Part shown: piece after piece, positions 1 through 9,800 of the stretch
How positions within the stretch are numbered: the first letter of the stretch is position 1
How the letters are laid out: each line of letters begins with the position of its first letter
From: Clostridiales bacterium
GTDB taxonomy: Bacteria > Bacillota > Clostridia > Lachnospirales > Lachnospiraceae
Direction: 5' to 3'
Length of the DNA stretch: 64,000 bases
Assembly: GCA_018365455.1 (NCBI GenBank)
Contig: JAGZJZ010000031.1
Span: forward strand, 8,081-72,080
Made by a program: the position numbers and the translations under genes
Notes under the pieces: generated by a model
Seen by the model: the letters and a program-made list of their open reading frames with translations, nothing else
Database searches by the model: none
What the model was told of the DNA's origin: nothing

Positions 1-906
1 ACTTTTATGGATATCTGCAGATCCAGGGATCAGGTGATTTTTATGATGGGCAATTTATTACGCAGTATGAATCGTGAACTGAGGAAGGCCGTGGGTCCTG
101 GATTATCCGCAGGTGTTTCTGAAATCACACCTTTAAAGAACCTTCCTTTTGCTGCAAAAGCCGGGGCGGAGCTTTTAGACCACCGATTGTATCTGGGAGG
201 CTGTGTGTTAATTGACCAGGCTGATGAAAGCTGCAAGAATAAGACCATGTTCTCCCTGGAGCAGACAGCGCACTTACGTCTGTGTATTGCAGGTTTTCGT
301 TATGGGGAGGCTGAAAAAGAGATTAAAAATCAGTTTTGTACCATGAGGGATTTAAAAATAGCTTCCTATGACTTTGTGAAAGGAACGTGCATGAATCTGG
401 TGCAGTTATTATTTCAAACCTTAAAAAGCAGCGGAATGGACGTGGAGGCAGTATTGGAAAAAAACAGGCAGAGTATCCTGGCGCTCCCCGATTTATTGAC
501 TATAGAGCAGTACCGGGAATGGGTATTAAATGTTTACTATCTGATTCTGACAGGCGTTTCCGGCAATCAGGGACAAACCCCAAACCAGATGGTAATTACA
601 GCCTTATCCTACATCAGCATGCATTACCGGGATGAGATAACGGTGGAATCTATATCTTCTTATGTGAAGAAATCCAAGAATTACTTCAGTTATCTGTTCA
701 AAAAGGAAATGGGTATTTCGTTTACGGAGTATCTGAATAAATACCGCATAGAAGAAGCAAAAAAGAGGATGGAAACCACAGCAGATCTAAATGCGGAAAT
801 AGCCAGGGAAGTGGGATTCCGGGATGAAAAATATTTTTCGGCAGTATTTCGGAAACTGGAAGGCTGTTCCGCTACCGAATACCGAAAGAAAAAAGGGAGA
901 TTATGA
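1..906 (+). CDS. YesN-type AraC-family response regulator, C-terminal part (cut by window edge)
   Basis: The frame is open to base 1, so the ATG at base 7 is probably internal and the receiver domain lies outside the window. About 300 residues are visible: a linker region of about 190 residues typical of YesN-like regulators, then a C-terminal AraC-type double helix-turn-helix at about residues 205-299, with a recognisable SYLFKKEMG helix and a final RKLEGCSATEYRK segment. It overlaps the following sensor kinase gene by 4 bases (ATGA), so the two form a two-component pair. By family it should activate sugar-uptake or glycan-degradation genes when phosphorylated. The missing receiver is an edge effect, not evidence of truncation. 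Confidence 0.85.
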   Translation, partial: TFMDICRSRDQVIFMMGNLLRSMNRELRKAVGPGLSAGVSEITPLKNLPFAAKAGAELLDHRLYLGGCVLIDQADESCKNKTMFSLEQTAHLRLCIAGFRYGEAEKEIKNQFCTMRDLKIASYDFVKGTCMNLVQLLFQTLKSSGMDVEAVLEKNRQSILALPDLLTIEQYREWVLNVYYLILTGVSGNQGQTPNQMVITALSYISMHYRDEITVESISSYVKKSKNYFSYLFKKEMGISFTEYLNKYRIEEAKKRMETTADLNAEIAREVGFRDEKYFSAVFRKLEGCSATEYRKKKGRL

Positions 907-2657
907 ACAGCTTAAAAAATAAGTTGAAGAATTTGGGAATCAGCCAGAAATTTCTATGCAGCCTTATGATTTTTCAGGTAATTCCATTGCTGCTGCTGTT
1001 TATGATTGTGACTTTTCAGCTGCGCAGCAGTCTGAATACCAAGGCATGTGATATCAATCTGGAAATCCTGAAGCAGACGAAAGCAGGACTGGAAAACTTT
1101 ATCAGTGATGTGGAGAACGTATCCCTGAATATTGCGGCGGACGAAAACATCCAGGAGATCATCCGCATGTATGGGTCAAAAGGGCGGACAGAGGAACTGG
1201 AAAAACGCAAGGTTGATGTATCTTACCGGATGCGCATTGAGATGGAGTCCCACAGAAATCTTAAAAGCATGTCTATATTTAAGCCCGGGGCAGTGATACT
1301 GCAGATTGGGGATTATGTTCTGCGGGAAGATGAACAGATGATCCCAAGGTTAAATGAACTGGGGGGATTACCCATATGGACAACGTTGCATACAGGAGAA
1401 ACGGTCAGTTATAGTGCACCTTATGATAAACTGTATCTGCTAAGAGCGATTAATGATATGAAGACGATGGAGATCATAGCCTATGAACGGATAACTGTTG
1501 ATGAAGCAAGGCTCCAGGAGCAATACACCGGAATCTTGTCGGAAAAAAGCAGGCTGTTTATTGCTGACCAGGATGGCAGAATACTTTCATCCTCGGTAAA
1601 TGGATGTATGGGCCTGGCATTTACAGAACTTGGATATGGTGAACTGCCGGGAGGAAATGCCGGGTATTCTAAAACAGGAGATGTGATTGTCTCATATTAT
1701 AATATCAATACTGCTGGATGGAGAATTGTAAAAGTAGATGATTCCCGTGATATCCTGCAAAGCACCAATGCAGTATATTATACGGTATTGGTGTGTATGC
1801 TGCTGACGTTGATTTTTGGAGTAGTTTTTTACACCGTCCAGAAAAAAACGATGATTCAGCCAATTCAGCAGCTTTCCAGGGAAACAGAAACATTTACCGA
1901 AGAACGGTTTCAAATTGGAATATACGATGACAGTGATGGTGAGATTGGAGTACTGAACCGGAATCTTGCGAAAATGGTTGCCTATATCCACAACCTGATT
2001 CAGACACAGTATAAAAATGAAATTAAGCGCAAAGAAATCGAGCTGAAATATATGCAGAGCCAGATCAACCCTCATTTCTTGTACAATACCCTGGATTCCA
2101 TACGGTGGATGGCAGTTGTGGAACGCAATGATGAAATTGCCGCCCAGGTGGAAGCATTGTCGGATGTCTTCCGGCATGCACTAAACCGCGGAAATGAAAT
2201 GGTGACGGTAAAACAGGAAGTGGAACATTTGAAAAGCTATCTTCTGATTCAGAAAAACCGTTTTGGAGAAAGAATCCGGGTATCCATTCTGGTGGATCAG
2301 GAACTGGAGGATTGCCTGGTACAAAAACTGATCTTGCAGCCATTGGTGGAAAATGCTTTTGTACACGGGTTGGAAAAGAAAGTGGGCGGGGGAAGTATCT
2401 GGGTAAAGGTTCAAAAAGAAGGACAGATGCTTATGTATTCTGTGGAGGATGACGGTGTTGGAACTGACGGTGGAGAGATTAACCGGTATCTAAAAGATGA
2501 AAAAGAGAGTCAAAATGTATTTGCACTGAAGAATATTGACGAGAGACTGAAAATGAAATTTGGGAATGACTGCGGTATCCGTTTTTATTCCAGGGAGAAT
2601 GTGGGAACCCGGGTGGAGGTTAGAATGCTTCCGGAGCAATTTTCTGACAGGCTCTGA
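903..2657 (+). CDS. YesM-type sensor histidine kinase
   Basis: This 584-residue membrane kinase has a transmembrane helix at about residues 20-42, an extracellular sensing region of about 240 residues, a second helix near 290-312, then HAMP, His_kinase and HATPase domains. The phospho-acceptor histidine is H391 in the motif QINPHFLYNTLDS, which is diagnostic of the LytS/YesM class. The N-box (LVENAFVHGLE) and a glycine-rich box (DDGVG) are present. The start overlaps the upstream regulator stop by 4 bases, so translation is coupled. It presumably phosphorylates the regulator encoded just upstream. A solute-binding lipoprotein follows 56 bases downstream and could feed it ligand information. 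Confidence 0.92.
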   Translation: MNSLKNKLKNLGISQKFLCSLMIFQVIPLLLLFMIVTFQLRSSLNTKACDINLEILKQTKAGLENFISDVENVSLNIAADENIQEIIRMYGSKGRTEELEKRKVDVSYRMRIEMESHRNLKSMSIFKPGAVILQIGDYVLREDEQMIPRLNELGGLPIWTTLHTGETVSYSAPYDKLYLLRAINDMKTMEIIAYERITVDEARLQEQYTGILSEKSRLFIADQDGRILSSSVNGCMGLAFTELGYGELPGGNAGYSKTGDVIVSYYNINTAGWRIVKVDDSRDILQSTNAVYYTVLVCMLLTLIFGVVFYTVQKKTMIQPIQQLSRETETFTEERFQIGIYDDSDGEIGVLNRNLAKMVAYIHNLIQTQYKNEIKRKEIELKYMQSQINPHFLYNTLDSIRWMAVVERNDEIAAQVEALSDVFRHALNRGNEMVTVKQEVEHLKSYLLIQKNRFGERIRVSILVDQELEDCLVQKLILQPLVENAFVHGLEKKVGGGSIWVKVQKEGQMLMYSVEDDGVGTDGGEINRYLKDEKESQNVFALKNIDERLKMKFGNDCGIRFYSRENVGTRVEVRMLPEQFSDRL

Positions 2658-2713
2658 TGTCCGGGAGAATGTACGCGTTTGTGTGGTAATAATGGATTCG
2701 GAGTGATGTTATC

Positions 2714-4006
2714 ATGAAAAAGAGCAAAGTAGTGGTACTGGCATTATCAGCATTTGCTGCTGCCATGATTCTTGGAAACTGCGGAATCATGAAGCGGGAG
2801 GAAACTTCAGAAAGCGAAAAATCACAGAATAAAAAGATACGGTTTTACGGCAGAGTTCTGGAATATACATCCAGTGAACTTATGATGGAAAAACTGCAGG
2901 AAAAATTCCGGAATAAGTATACCATAGAAACACTGCCGGTGGATTGGCAGAATCAGGAGAAAATTGTCCGAAGAGAAATTATTTCAGGAAAGCCATGTGA
3001 TATCTACAATTTTGAAATGAACAGAATTGTTTTGCTGGAGGATATGGCATTGGATTTAAAGCCATATCTGGATGCAGACCCGGATTGGAAGGCTCAGTTT
3101 CGGCCCAGTGCCCTGGAGCAGGCATGTGTTAACGGTAAAATTCTGGCAGTGCCCTGGGAGTCAAACTTTCCGGTCGTCCTGGCAAATAAGGAGCTTTTAA
3201 ACAGGGCGGATGTAACCGTCCCGGACTCATGGACCTATGAAGAATTTGAAAGTGTCTGCAAAAAGATAAAAAATCTGGGAGTGTACCCATTTTCCAATGC
3301 CGGGGACATGGGGCATGGGGGATGGCTTTATCGAAATGGAATGCTTTCAGCCAGTTTGAGCAATGGAACCTATGAGCGGTACACAAAAGGCAGTCTGCAC
3401 CTTGATGGAAAAGAATCTAAGGAAACATTACAGGCAATTCAATCCTTATATGACAAAGGATATATGTATCCCGGAGAGCAGGCGGTAACGACCCGGGTGG
3501 ATGAAATAAAAGCCGGATTTATGAAGGGTGAAACCGCAATGATCACCGAGATCGGAACAGGTGCACAGGCAACTGCCAGGGAAGCGAAAAAACGTGGAAT
3601 AGATGCAGTGGTTGTGCCATGGCCCGGGATTGGAGATATGGATGCCAACCATTCCGGAGATAATGCATTATTTATTCCGAAAAACAGTAAAAACATTGAG
3701 GCTGCAATTGCGATCATCAGGGAATATACAAGTGTAGAGATCCAGTCTATCCATTTAGCAGACGGTTATATTCCGGCAAACCGGAACGTAGTGGTAACTG
3801 ACCCGTTTGTGCAGTCGGTTATTGCACAGGCGGAACATCTTTATGCAGAAGACCCACCGTCCGTGGATATGACGGAATACAGAGGGTACCACTTAATACC
3901 GGATCTGATTCTGGGACAGGGGGCAGAAGAAGTGATGGAAAAATTAGAGCAGTACCGGATCAGCAGCCAGCACACAGAGCAGGAGACAGAAATATGTTTA
4001 AGATAG
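2714..4006 (+). CDS. Extracellular solute-binding lipoprotein, family 1 (no permease nearby)
   Basis: This 430-residue protein has an N-terminal signal ending in an unusual lipobox, LGNC at residues 20-23, where asparagine sits before the cysteine instead of G, A or S. The body has the family 1 sugar-binding fold signature: NFEMNRIV, LAVPWESNFPVVLANKELL, and a C-terminal NRNVVVTDPFV region. Related proteins deliver oligosaccharides to ABC importers, but no permease or ATPase is next to it. Its place after a regulator and kinase suggests a ligand-capture role for sensing, or service to permeases encoded elsewhere; that is inference. Its 3' end overlaps the MerR-type gene by 13 bases. Confidence 0.85.
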   Translation: MKKSKVVVLALSAFAAAMILGNCGIMKREETSESEKSQNKKIRFYGRVLEYTSSELMMEKLQEKFRNKYTIETLPVDWQNQEKIVRREIISGKPCDIYNFEMNRIVLLEDMALDLKPYLDADPDWKAQFRPSALEQACVNGKILAVPWESNFPVVLANKELLNRADVTVPDSWTYEEFESVCKKIKNLGVYPFSNAGDMGHGGWLYRNGMLSASLSNGTYERYTKGSLHLDGKESKETLQAIQSLYDKGYMYPGEQAVTTRVDEIKAGFMKGETAMITEIGTGAQATAREAKKRGIDAVVVPWPGIGDMDANHSGDNALFIPKNSKNIEAAIAIIREYTSVEIQSIHLADGYIPANRNVVVTDPFVQSVIAQAEHLYAEDPPSVDMTEYRGYHLIPDLILGQGAEEVMEKLEQYRISSQHTEQETEICLR

Positions 4007-4815
4007 GCGAGTTTTCAAAATTGACCCAGGTTTCAATTCGTATGTTGAGATACTATGACGAGACGGGATTGTTAAAACCTGCAGTAACCGATCATTTTAC
4101 AAATTATCGATTGTATTCTGCCGATCAGATCGCAGTGTTGAATAAAATCATATTTTTGCGGGATTTGGGATTCCATGTTCAGGATATCGCGGCGGCCCTC
4201 CATCAGTGGGATGATGCATATATCGTAAAGCAGCTGGACAGAAAACACATTGAAATTGAACAGGCGATTAAAGCAGAACAGGATAAATTGTCTAAAATAG
4301 ACCAGGCAAAAGAGGATATCCGCCAGGAAAAAATAGAGATTCATTACAATGTGTCCATTAAATCCGTTCCGGGTGCCCAGGTGCTTTCCCTGAGGCGTGT
4401 TGTGCCCTCTTATTATTCGGAAGGACAGTTGTGGAAGGAAATGACCGCATTTGCAGTAAAAAACAAAATTTTGGTTTCAAGCAACACCTTTGCTATCTAT
4501 CATGATTCTGATTACCGGGAAAAAAATGTAGATATTGAAATCTGTGCGCCGGTTCAGCGCATGGGAAAGGATCAGGATGGCTTCAAATTTCGGAATATCG
4601 CCCCGGTACCCATTATGGCAAGTACCATGGTCTACGGTACTTTTGAAAATATTTCCGGTGTGTTTCGTTCCTTTGCAGGCTGGCTGGAAGAACACAGCCA
4701 GTATAAAATGCTGGGTCAAAGCAGACAGATTGTCCATCGGGGTCCCTGGAATGAAACAGATATTGATAATTACCTTACAGAAATACAAATCCCATTGGAA
4801 AAAATAGAATGCTAG
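3994..4815 (+). CDS. MerR-family regulator with GyrI-like effector-binding domain (BmrR-like)
   Basis: The 273-residue protein begins with a MerR winged helix-turn-helix (FKIGEFSKLTQVSIRMLRYY, residues 2-21), followed by a dimerisation coiled coil at about 75-110. From about residue 120 there is a GyrI-like/AraC effector-binding domain, as in BmrR-type multidrug sensors. The start lies 13 bases inside the preceding solute-binding protein gene, so it is likely translated from the same transcript. Such regulators bend an over-long promoter spacer when a small hydrophobic or sugar-like ligand binds. The target is not visible here. A strong terminator follows. Confidence 0.88.
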   Translation: MFKIGEFSKLTQVSIRMLRYYDETGLLKPAVTDHFTNYRLYSADQIAVLNKIIFLRDLGFHVQDIAAALHQWDDAYIVKQLDRKHIEIEQAIKAEQDKLSKIDQAKEDIRQEKIEIHYNVSIKSVPGAQVLSLRRVVPSYYSEGQLWKEMTAFAVKNKILVSSNTFAIYHDSDYREKNVDIEICAPVQRMGKDQDGFKFRNIAPVPIMASTMVYGTFENISGVFRSFAGWLEEHSQYKMLGQSRQIVHRGPWNETDIDNYLTEIQIPLEKIEC

Positions 4816-4821
4816 CATCAA

Positions 4822-4858
4822 ATACCTGTACGGTTATCGGCCGTACCGGTATTTTTTT
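4822..4858 (+). terminator. Rho-independent terminator after the MerR-type gene
   Basis: A 12-bp stem with one mismatch (4822-4833 pairs with 4841-4852), a 7-base loop and a run of seven T. It ends the regulator-kinase-binding protein-MerR unit. Confidence 0.85.
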
Positions 4859-4882
4859 GTCCCAAAATGCATTTGGGGAAAA

Positions 4883-4917
4883 TCGTAGAATTACAGGAAG
4901 ATTCGTAGAATATCAGG
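4883..4917. promoter_or_regulatory. Pair of 15-bp direct repeats upstream of the orphan regulator
   Basis: TCGTAGAATTACAGG at 4883 and TCGTAGAATATCAGG at 4903 differ at two bases and start 20 bases apart, about two helical turns. AraC-type regulators bind such direct repeats, so this is a candidate operator in the 277-base gap before the YesN-type gene at 5093. Just upstream, 4861-4877 is a near-perfect 17-bp palindrome around ATGCAT. The binding role is inference. Confidence 0.4.
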
Positions 4918-5092
4918 TTCAACGAAGGGACAGGAATTGATAAAATGAATCCAATCAAAGTGCGTAAGATTTCAAACCTTTTAAAGAAGATCTGAAACGA
5001 AAAATAAGATTTATTAAGTTATGATGGACTTGTAAATAACAAATAAAAGGAGTTACAGAACGGGTTTGAAAACCAATGGGAAGGGAGGAAAC

Positions 5093-6703
5093 ATGTATAA
5101 GGTACTGTTAGTAGATGATGAAGTATTGATCAGAGAAGCGGTACGGGACAATGTGCACTGGTCGGATCTGGGATTCCGGCTGATTGGAACCTGCAGAAAT
5201 GGAAAGGAGGCTGTGGAAGCCATTCGGAAAGCACCGCCGGATTTGCTGCTCACGGATATACGGATGCCCCATATGGATGGAATTGAACTTACAAAGTATG
5301 TATACCAGAATTATCCAGAAATTAAAGTAGTGATCATCAGCGGATACGATGAGTTTGAATATGCAAAACAGGCGATCCGATATAAGGTAATCGAATATAT
5401 CTTAAAACCCATCAGTGCATTTGAACTGTCCGATACGTTAACCAAGATCCGCCAGAATCTGGATTATGAAAATCAATGGCTGACCAGTATGAAGAAGATC
5501 AGAGGGGCTTACTACAACAGCCGCCAAATATTAAAAAGAGAATTTTTAAACCATCTGCTCTTGGGACAGATGGAGCAGCAGGGGATTGCACAAAAGATGA
5601 AGGAAATGGATATCCGCCTTGCAGGGAATTATTTCACGGTGATTCTCATTGAACCAAAAGACGATATGGTATTTAGCAGGAGTTCCTTTCAGGATAACAA
5701 AGACCTTGCACTGTTTGCCATACTAAATGTGGCAGAAGAAGTATTATCACAGTCGGGAAATGGTGTGGTATTTCAGGACAAAGAATCCAGGACAGTTGTG
5801 ATATTAGGAGCAGACGGACCAAGGGAACTGGATTTTAAAAGTTTGGAATACTGCAGGCATATAAAACAGAATATTGAAACTTTTCTGAAGCTGGATGTGG
5901 TACTGGGTGTGGGAGAGTTTACAGAGGTAATCACCGCTTTGGACAAAGCATACCAAAGTGCGGGAGATGTGCTGGAATACCGGTTCTTATCAAAAGCCAG
6001 AGAAATATACTTTGCCAAAGATTTCCGAAATGTCCGGGGCGAAAAAAACATTGATATGAAAGAATGGATTTCCAGAATCACCCTGGCGGTAAAGAAGAAT
6101 GACCAGGACTTCATCGGCAGGGAACTGACGGCATTCATCAATGATCTGCAGACATCCTGGGTATCCAAAAAAGTTTGTACCATCAATGTACAGAATATTA
6201 TGATGGCACTGATGAATCTGATGGAAGAAATCCAGGTCAGGGACGGAGAAATTCGTTATGAGATGAAGCGTCTGCAGGTTGCCATATATGAAGATGAAAA
6301 TCTGGAATGTGTGGCACGCCATCTGGAAGAGGCGTGTATCAAAACAGGAAATGCGCTGGCTACGAAAAAAGACGGTTATTACCAGAGACAGGTCATGCTT
6401 GCCCACGACTACATAGACAAACATTACCAGAATGCAGATATTTCCTTAAATTCCATCTGCGGATATCTGGCAGTCAGCGTCAGCCATTTCAGCTACCTGT
6501 TTAAACATTATACAGGAGTCACTTTTGTAGAGGCGCTGACGAAAAAGAGAATAGAGAAAGCAAAAGGAATGATGGAGAATACCTCAATGAAAATATATGA
6601 GGTATCGGAGTTGGTAGGATATGAGAATCCGCAGTATTTCAGCAGTATCTTCAAAAAGTATACGGGGAAGACGCCAAGGGAGTATATGAGGATGGTGCGA
6701 TAG
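5093..6703 (+). CDS. YesN-type response regulator with AraC output domain (orphan)
   Basis: The start chosen is the ATG at 5093, 5 bases after a GGGAGGAA ribosome site; the in-frame TTG at 5066 lies upstream of that site. The 536-residue protein has an N-terminal receiver (VDDE at the start, phospho-acceptor D55 in TDIRMPHMDG, conserved lysine in ILKP), a long middle region, and a C-terminal AraC double helix-turn-helix (about 435-536). No kinase gene is adjacent, so the partner may be the YesM-type kinase at 903 or one elsewhere. The next gene on the strand is the giant beta-helix protein, a plausible target. Paired repeats lie upstream of both genes. Confidence 0.92.
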   Translation: MYKVLLVDDEVLIREAVRDNVHWSDLGFRLIGTCRNGKEAVEAIRKAPPDLLLTDIRMPHMDGIELTKYVYQNYPEIKVVIISGYDEFEYAKQAIRYKVIEYILKPISAFELSDTLTKIRQNLDYENQWLTSMKKIRGAYYNSRQILKREFLNHLLLGQMEQQGIAQKMKEMDIRLAGNYFTVILIEPKDDMVFSRSSFQDNKDLALFAILNVAEEVLSQSGNGVVFQDKESRTVVILGADGPRELDFKSLEYCRHIKQNIETFLKLDVVLGVGEFTEVITALDKAYQSAGDVLEYRFLSKAREIYFAKDFRNVRGEKNIDMKEWISRITLAVKKNDQDFIGRELTAFINDLQTSWVSKKVCTINVQNIMMALMNLMEEIQVRDGEIRYEMKRLQVAIYEDENLECVARHLEEACIKTGNALATKKDGYYQRQVMLAHDYIDKHYQNADISLNSICGYLAVSVSHFSYLFKHYTGVTFVEALTKKRIEKAKGMMENTSMKIYEVSELVGYENPQYFSSIFKKYTGKTPREYMRMVR

Positions 6704-6761
6704 CGTGAACCGTATATATGTGGTGTCTGGAAGAATTAACGCAGAACGGTAGACGTGTAAG

Positions 6762-6793
6762 TGTGGAAGATAGTTGTACTTTTGTGGAAGATA
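6762..6793. promoter_or_regulatory. Direct repeats upstream of the giant beta-helix gene
   Basis: TGTGGAAGATA occurs at 6762 and again at 6783, exactly 21 bases apart, and a weaker copy (TCTGGAAGAAT) lies at 6726. The spacing of two helical turns fits an AraC-type activator site close to a promoter of the gene at 6884. No match to the repeats at 4883-4917 is obvious, so if both are regulator sites they may serve different proteins. Confidence 0.4.
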
Positions 6794-6883
6794 ATTTATT
6801 AAACAGCAGATAGAAGCAGGATATAATAAACCTGTATCCGGAACAAACAATTATGTGAAAACAGGAAGAAGAGAGGATAAGAT

Positions 6884-9800
6884 ATGAAAAGGAGAAGTAA
6901 AAAAGGAGTGGCAGTACTGCTTGCGTCGGCGATGCTGACAACAACCGGAATGGGGATTCCGGGAATGGAAGGAAGTGTGGCATATGCCCGGGAGAATACG
7001 GGCAATGCCTTGTATGTGGCAGTGAACGGCAATGATCTTACGGGAAACGGTACACTGGAGAGTCCATTTGCAACCTTTGAAAAAGCCAGAGATGCTGCCA
7101 GAGAACAGAATCAGGAGAATACCACGGTATTTGTAAGGGGAGGTACGTACTTCTTTGAGCATACATTGGAACTGACCGGGCAGGACTCGGGTATTACTTT
7201 CCGCAATTATGATGGAGAGGCCGTGGAATTAAGCGGTGCAGTCACTTTTGACCAGTTGACTTGGAGTGACTATGAAGGCAATCCCAATATCAAGGTCACA
7301 AAAGTTGATCCCAATCTTGGAATTGATAAATTATTTTTGAATAAGGAAGAACAGGTGCTGGCAAGATATCCAAATGCTGTATCGGGAGTGCTTCCCCTGG
7401 AGGGGGCAACTACAAGAGCAGATATCAAATCCCGGGTTAAAAATTACAATGATCCCACCGGAGGGTATATCCGTGCGATTCACAGCAATGGATGGGGCGG
7501 AAACGATTATATCATTACAGGCAAAAATACGTCTAATGCATTAGGCCTGGATTACCAGTGGGTTGGTGATAACAACCGTGGAAATGGAATGAAAGACAAT
7601 GCGGTGATGATTGAAAATGTGTTTGAGGAACTGGATGCATCCAAAGAATGGTATTACGATAATAAAGAAGGAAATCTTTATGTTTATCCCGAAGAGGGGG
7701 TAGATTTAAACGATGTATCTGTGGAAGCAGCAGTAACTACAGATATCATCCGTATAGAAGGAGCGGACAGCGCACATCCCGCAGAGGATATTACACTGGA
7801 TGGATTCACCTATTTTGGAACGAAGAGAACCATGTTCACCGTAAATGAAGAAGGCAAAGAATACATTCCTCTGATGAGAGGGGACTGGTGTGTGGTAAGG
7901 GCAGGCGCTGTCTACATGGAAAATGCCAGGAATATTCAGGTGGTGAATTCTAACTTTAACCACATGGGAGGAAATGGAATCTTCATGTATGGCTATAACG
8001 ACAGTCATATCGTGGATAACAATGAATTCATAGATATCGGCGCCACAGCTGTTCAGGTAGTGGGAGATCCCAAGTCCGCTTATGAAGCTTCATTCTGGGA
8101 ACATGCCCTGTATCCGGAGCTGCAGGTGCATAAGACCAGCGTAGATTTCCCGGAAAAAGTGGGACCGGCAACGGAGGACTATCCCAGAGATATCGAGATT
8201 ACCAATAACCATATGGAAAATCTGGGGATTTTTGAGAAGCAGTCCTGCGGCGTGAATCTGTCGGTGAGCAGTAGAATCAAAATTCTGCACAATACCATCC
8301 ACAAAAGTGCCCGTTCCTGTATCAACGTCAATGACGGAACATTCGGCGGACATGAGATTGCTTATAATGATGTATATAATGCCCAGTTAGAGACTACCGA
8401 TCACGGTCCCTTTAACTCCTGGGGAAGAGACCGTTTCTGGTCTGTACCGAAATACAATGCAAGCGGTGAAAGCGGGGATCTGATCAGAAATTACGAAAAG
8501 GATGCAAAAGTATATGACCTTGCCCTGATCGATGCATACCAGACCAATAAGATTCATGATAACCGGTTCCAGCATGATTCTGACGCGCCCCATACCTGGG
8601 GCATCGACTTAGATGACGGTTCATCCAACTATGAAATTTACAACAACCTCTGTCTGGGGCTGGGAATTAAATTAAGGGAAGGCTTTGACCGGAAAGTATA
8701 TAACAATATTATTCTGGACGGACAATTTCAGATTCATGTTTCCTATAAAGAAGCAGGAGATGAAATCTACAGCAATATCGTGGCGAATACCACACCCTAC
8801 GGGTTTGCAGTAGTAGATGAAAACAGATTTAAACAGGCTGAATATGCCGTAGATAAAAACTGGTACTATGATTTTGGTGCGAAGATCAATCTTCCTTCCT
8901 GGTACCATGTAAATAAGGCACAGAATGATTACGATAAAAATGCACTGATCGATGTAAATCCCGAATTTAAAAATGCCAGAAGTAATGACTATACGGTATT
9001 AAATGAGGAGGGCATGAAACAGGTAGGATTTGAAAACTTCGCTATGGATCAGTTTGGAAAGCCGGGATGCCCCTGCAAGGCTCCGATTTATGCAAAAATT
9101 GATTCCGGTTCAGGCGGTTCTGATATTCTCCAGAGAGAAGAGTGGAAGGGTGCAACGGTGACGGGGATTGATGACAACATAATTTCTTCTACCGCATCCA
9201 ATGATTATAAAGGCATTTATTTTGAAGAAGTGCCGGAGGGCAGTGAGGCTTATGCACTGGGCTACCGGAAGCGGGACATTGTTAAATCCGTAAACGGAGC
9301 CGCCTTAAGTGATAAGAAATCCTTCTTTTCAGAGTTAAAGAAAATAGAGTCCAATGCGCTGGTAATACTGGATATACACCGAACAAACAGTATGCAGACC
9401 TTAAGCTACCACAAGGCAGACGGAACATCCCGCTATATTGACTGCAATGACCCGGAGATCACATACAGTACTCAGGTTTCCACAGACTTATATACCCAAG
9501 ACGCCTGGTATTTTGATTCCAGAAAAAGCGATGACCAGGGATCTACGGTGTGTGCATTCCCGGATATCAAACAGGCACAGTCCGCATGGTTTGAAGTAGC
9601 TTTTCAGGGGACGAAGATTGAGTACATCACCAGAAAATACTCGGATCAGGGCGATATAGAAATGATTCTGACCAATGCAGATACGGGTGAAGAGGTTGAC
9701 AGGAAGACAATCAGCTGTAAAGATAACAGCCGTCTCTACCAGCAGACCGTATATACATCACCGATATTGCCACAGGGGAATTATAAACTGCGGGGTGAGA

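Noticed and set aside
5066..5092. TTG start for the orphan regulator
   Set aside because: The ribosome site GGGAGGAA lies downstream of it, and the receiver domain starts right after ATG 5093.
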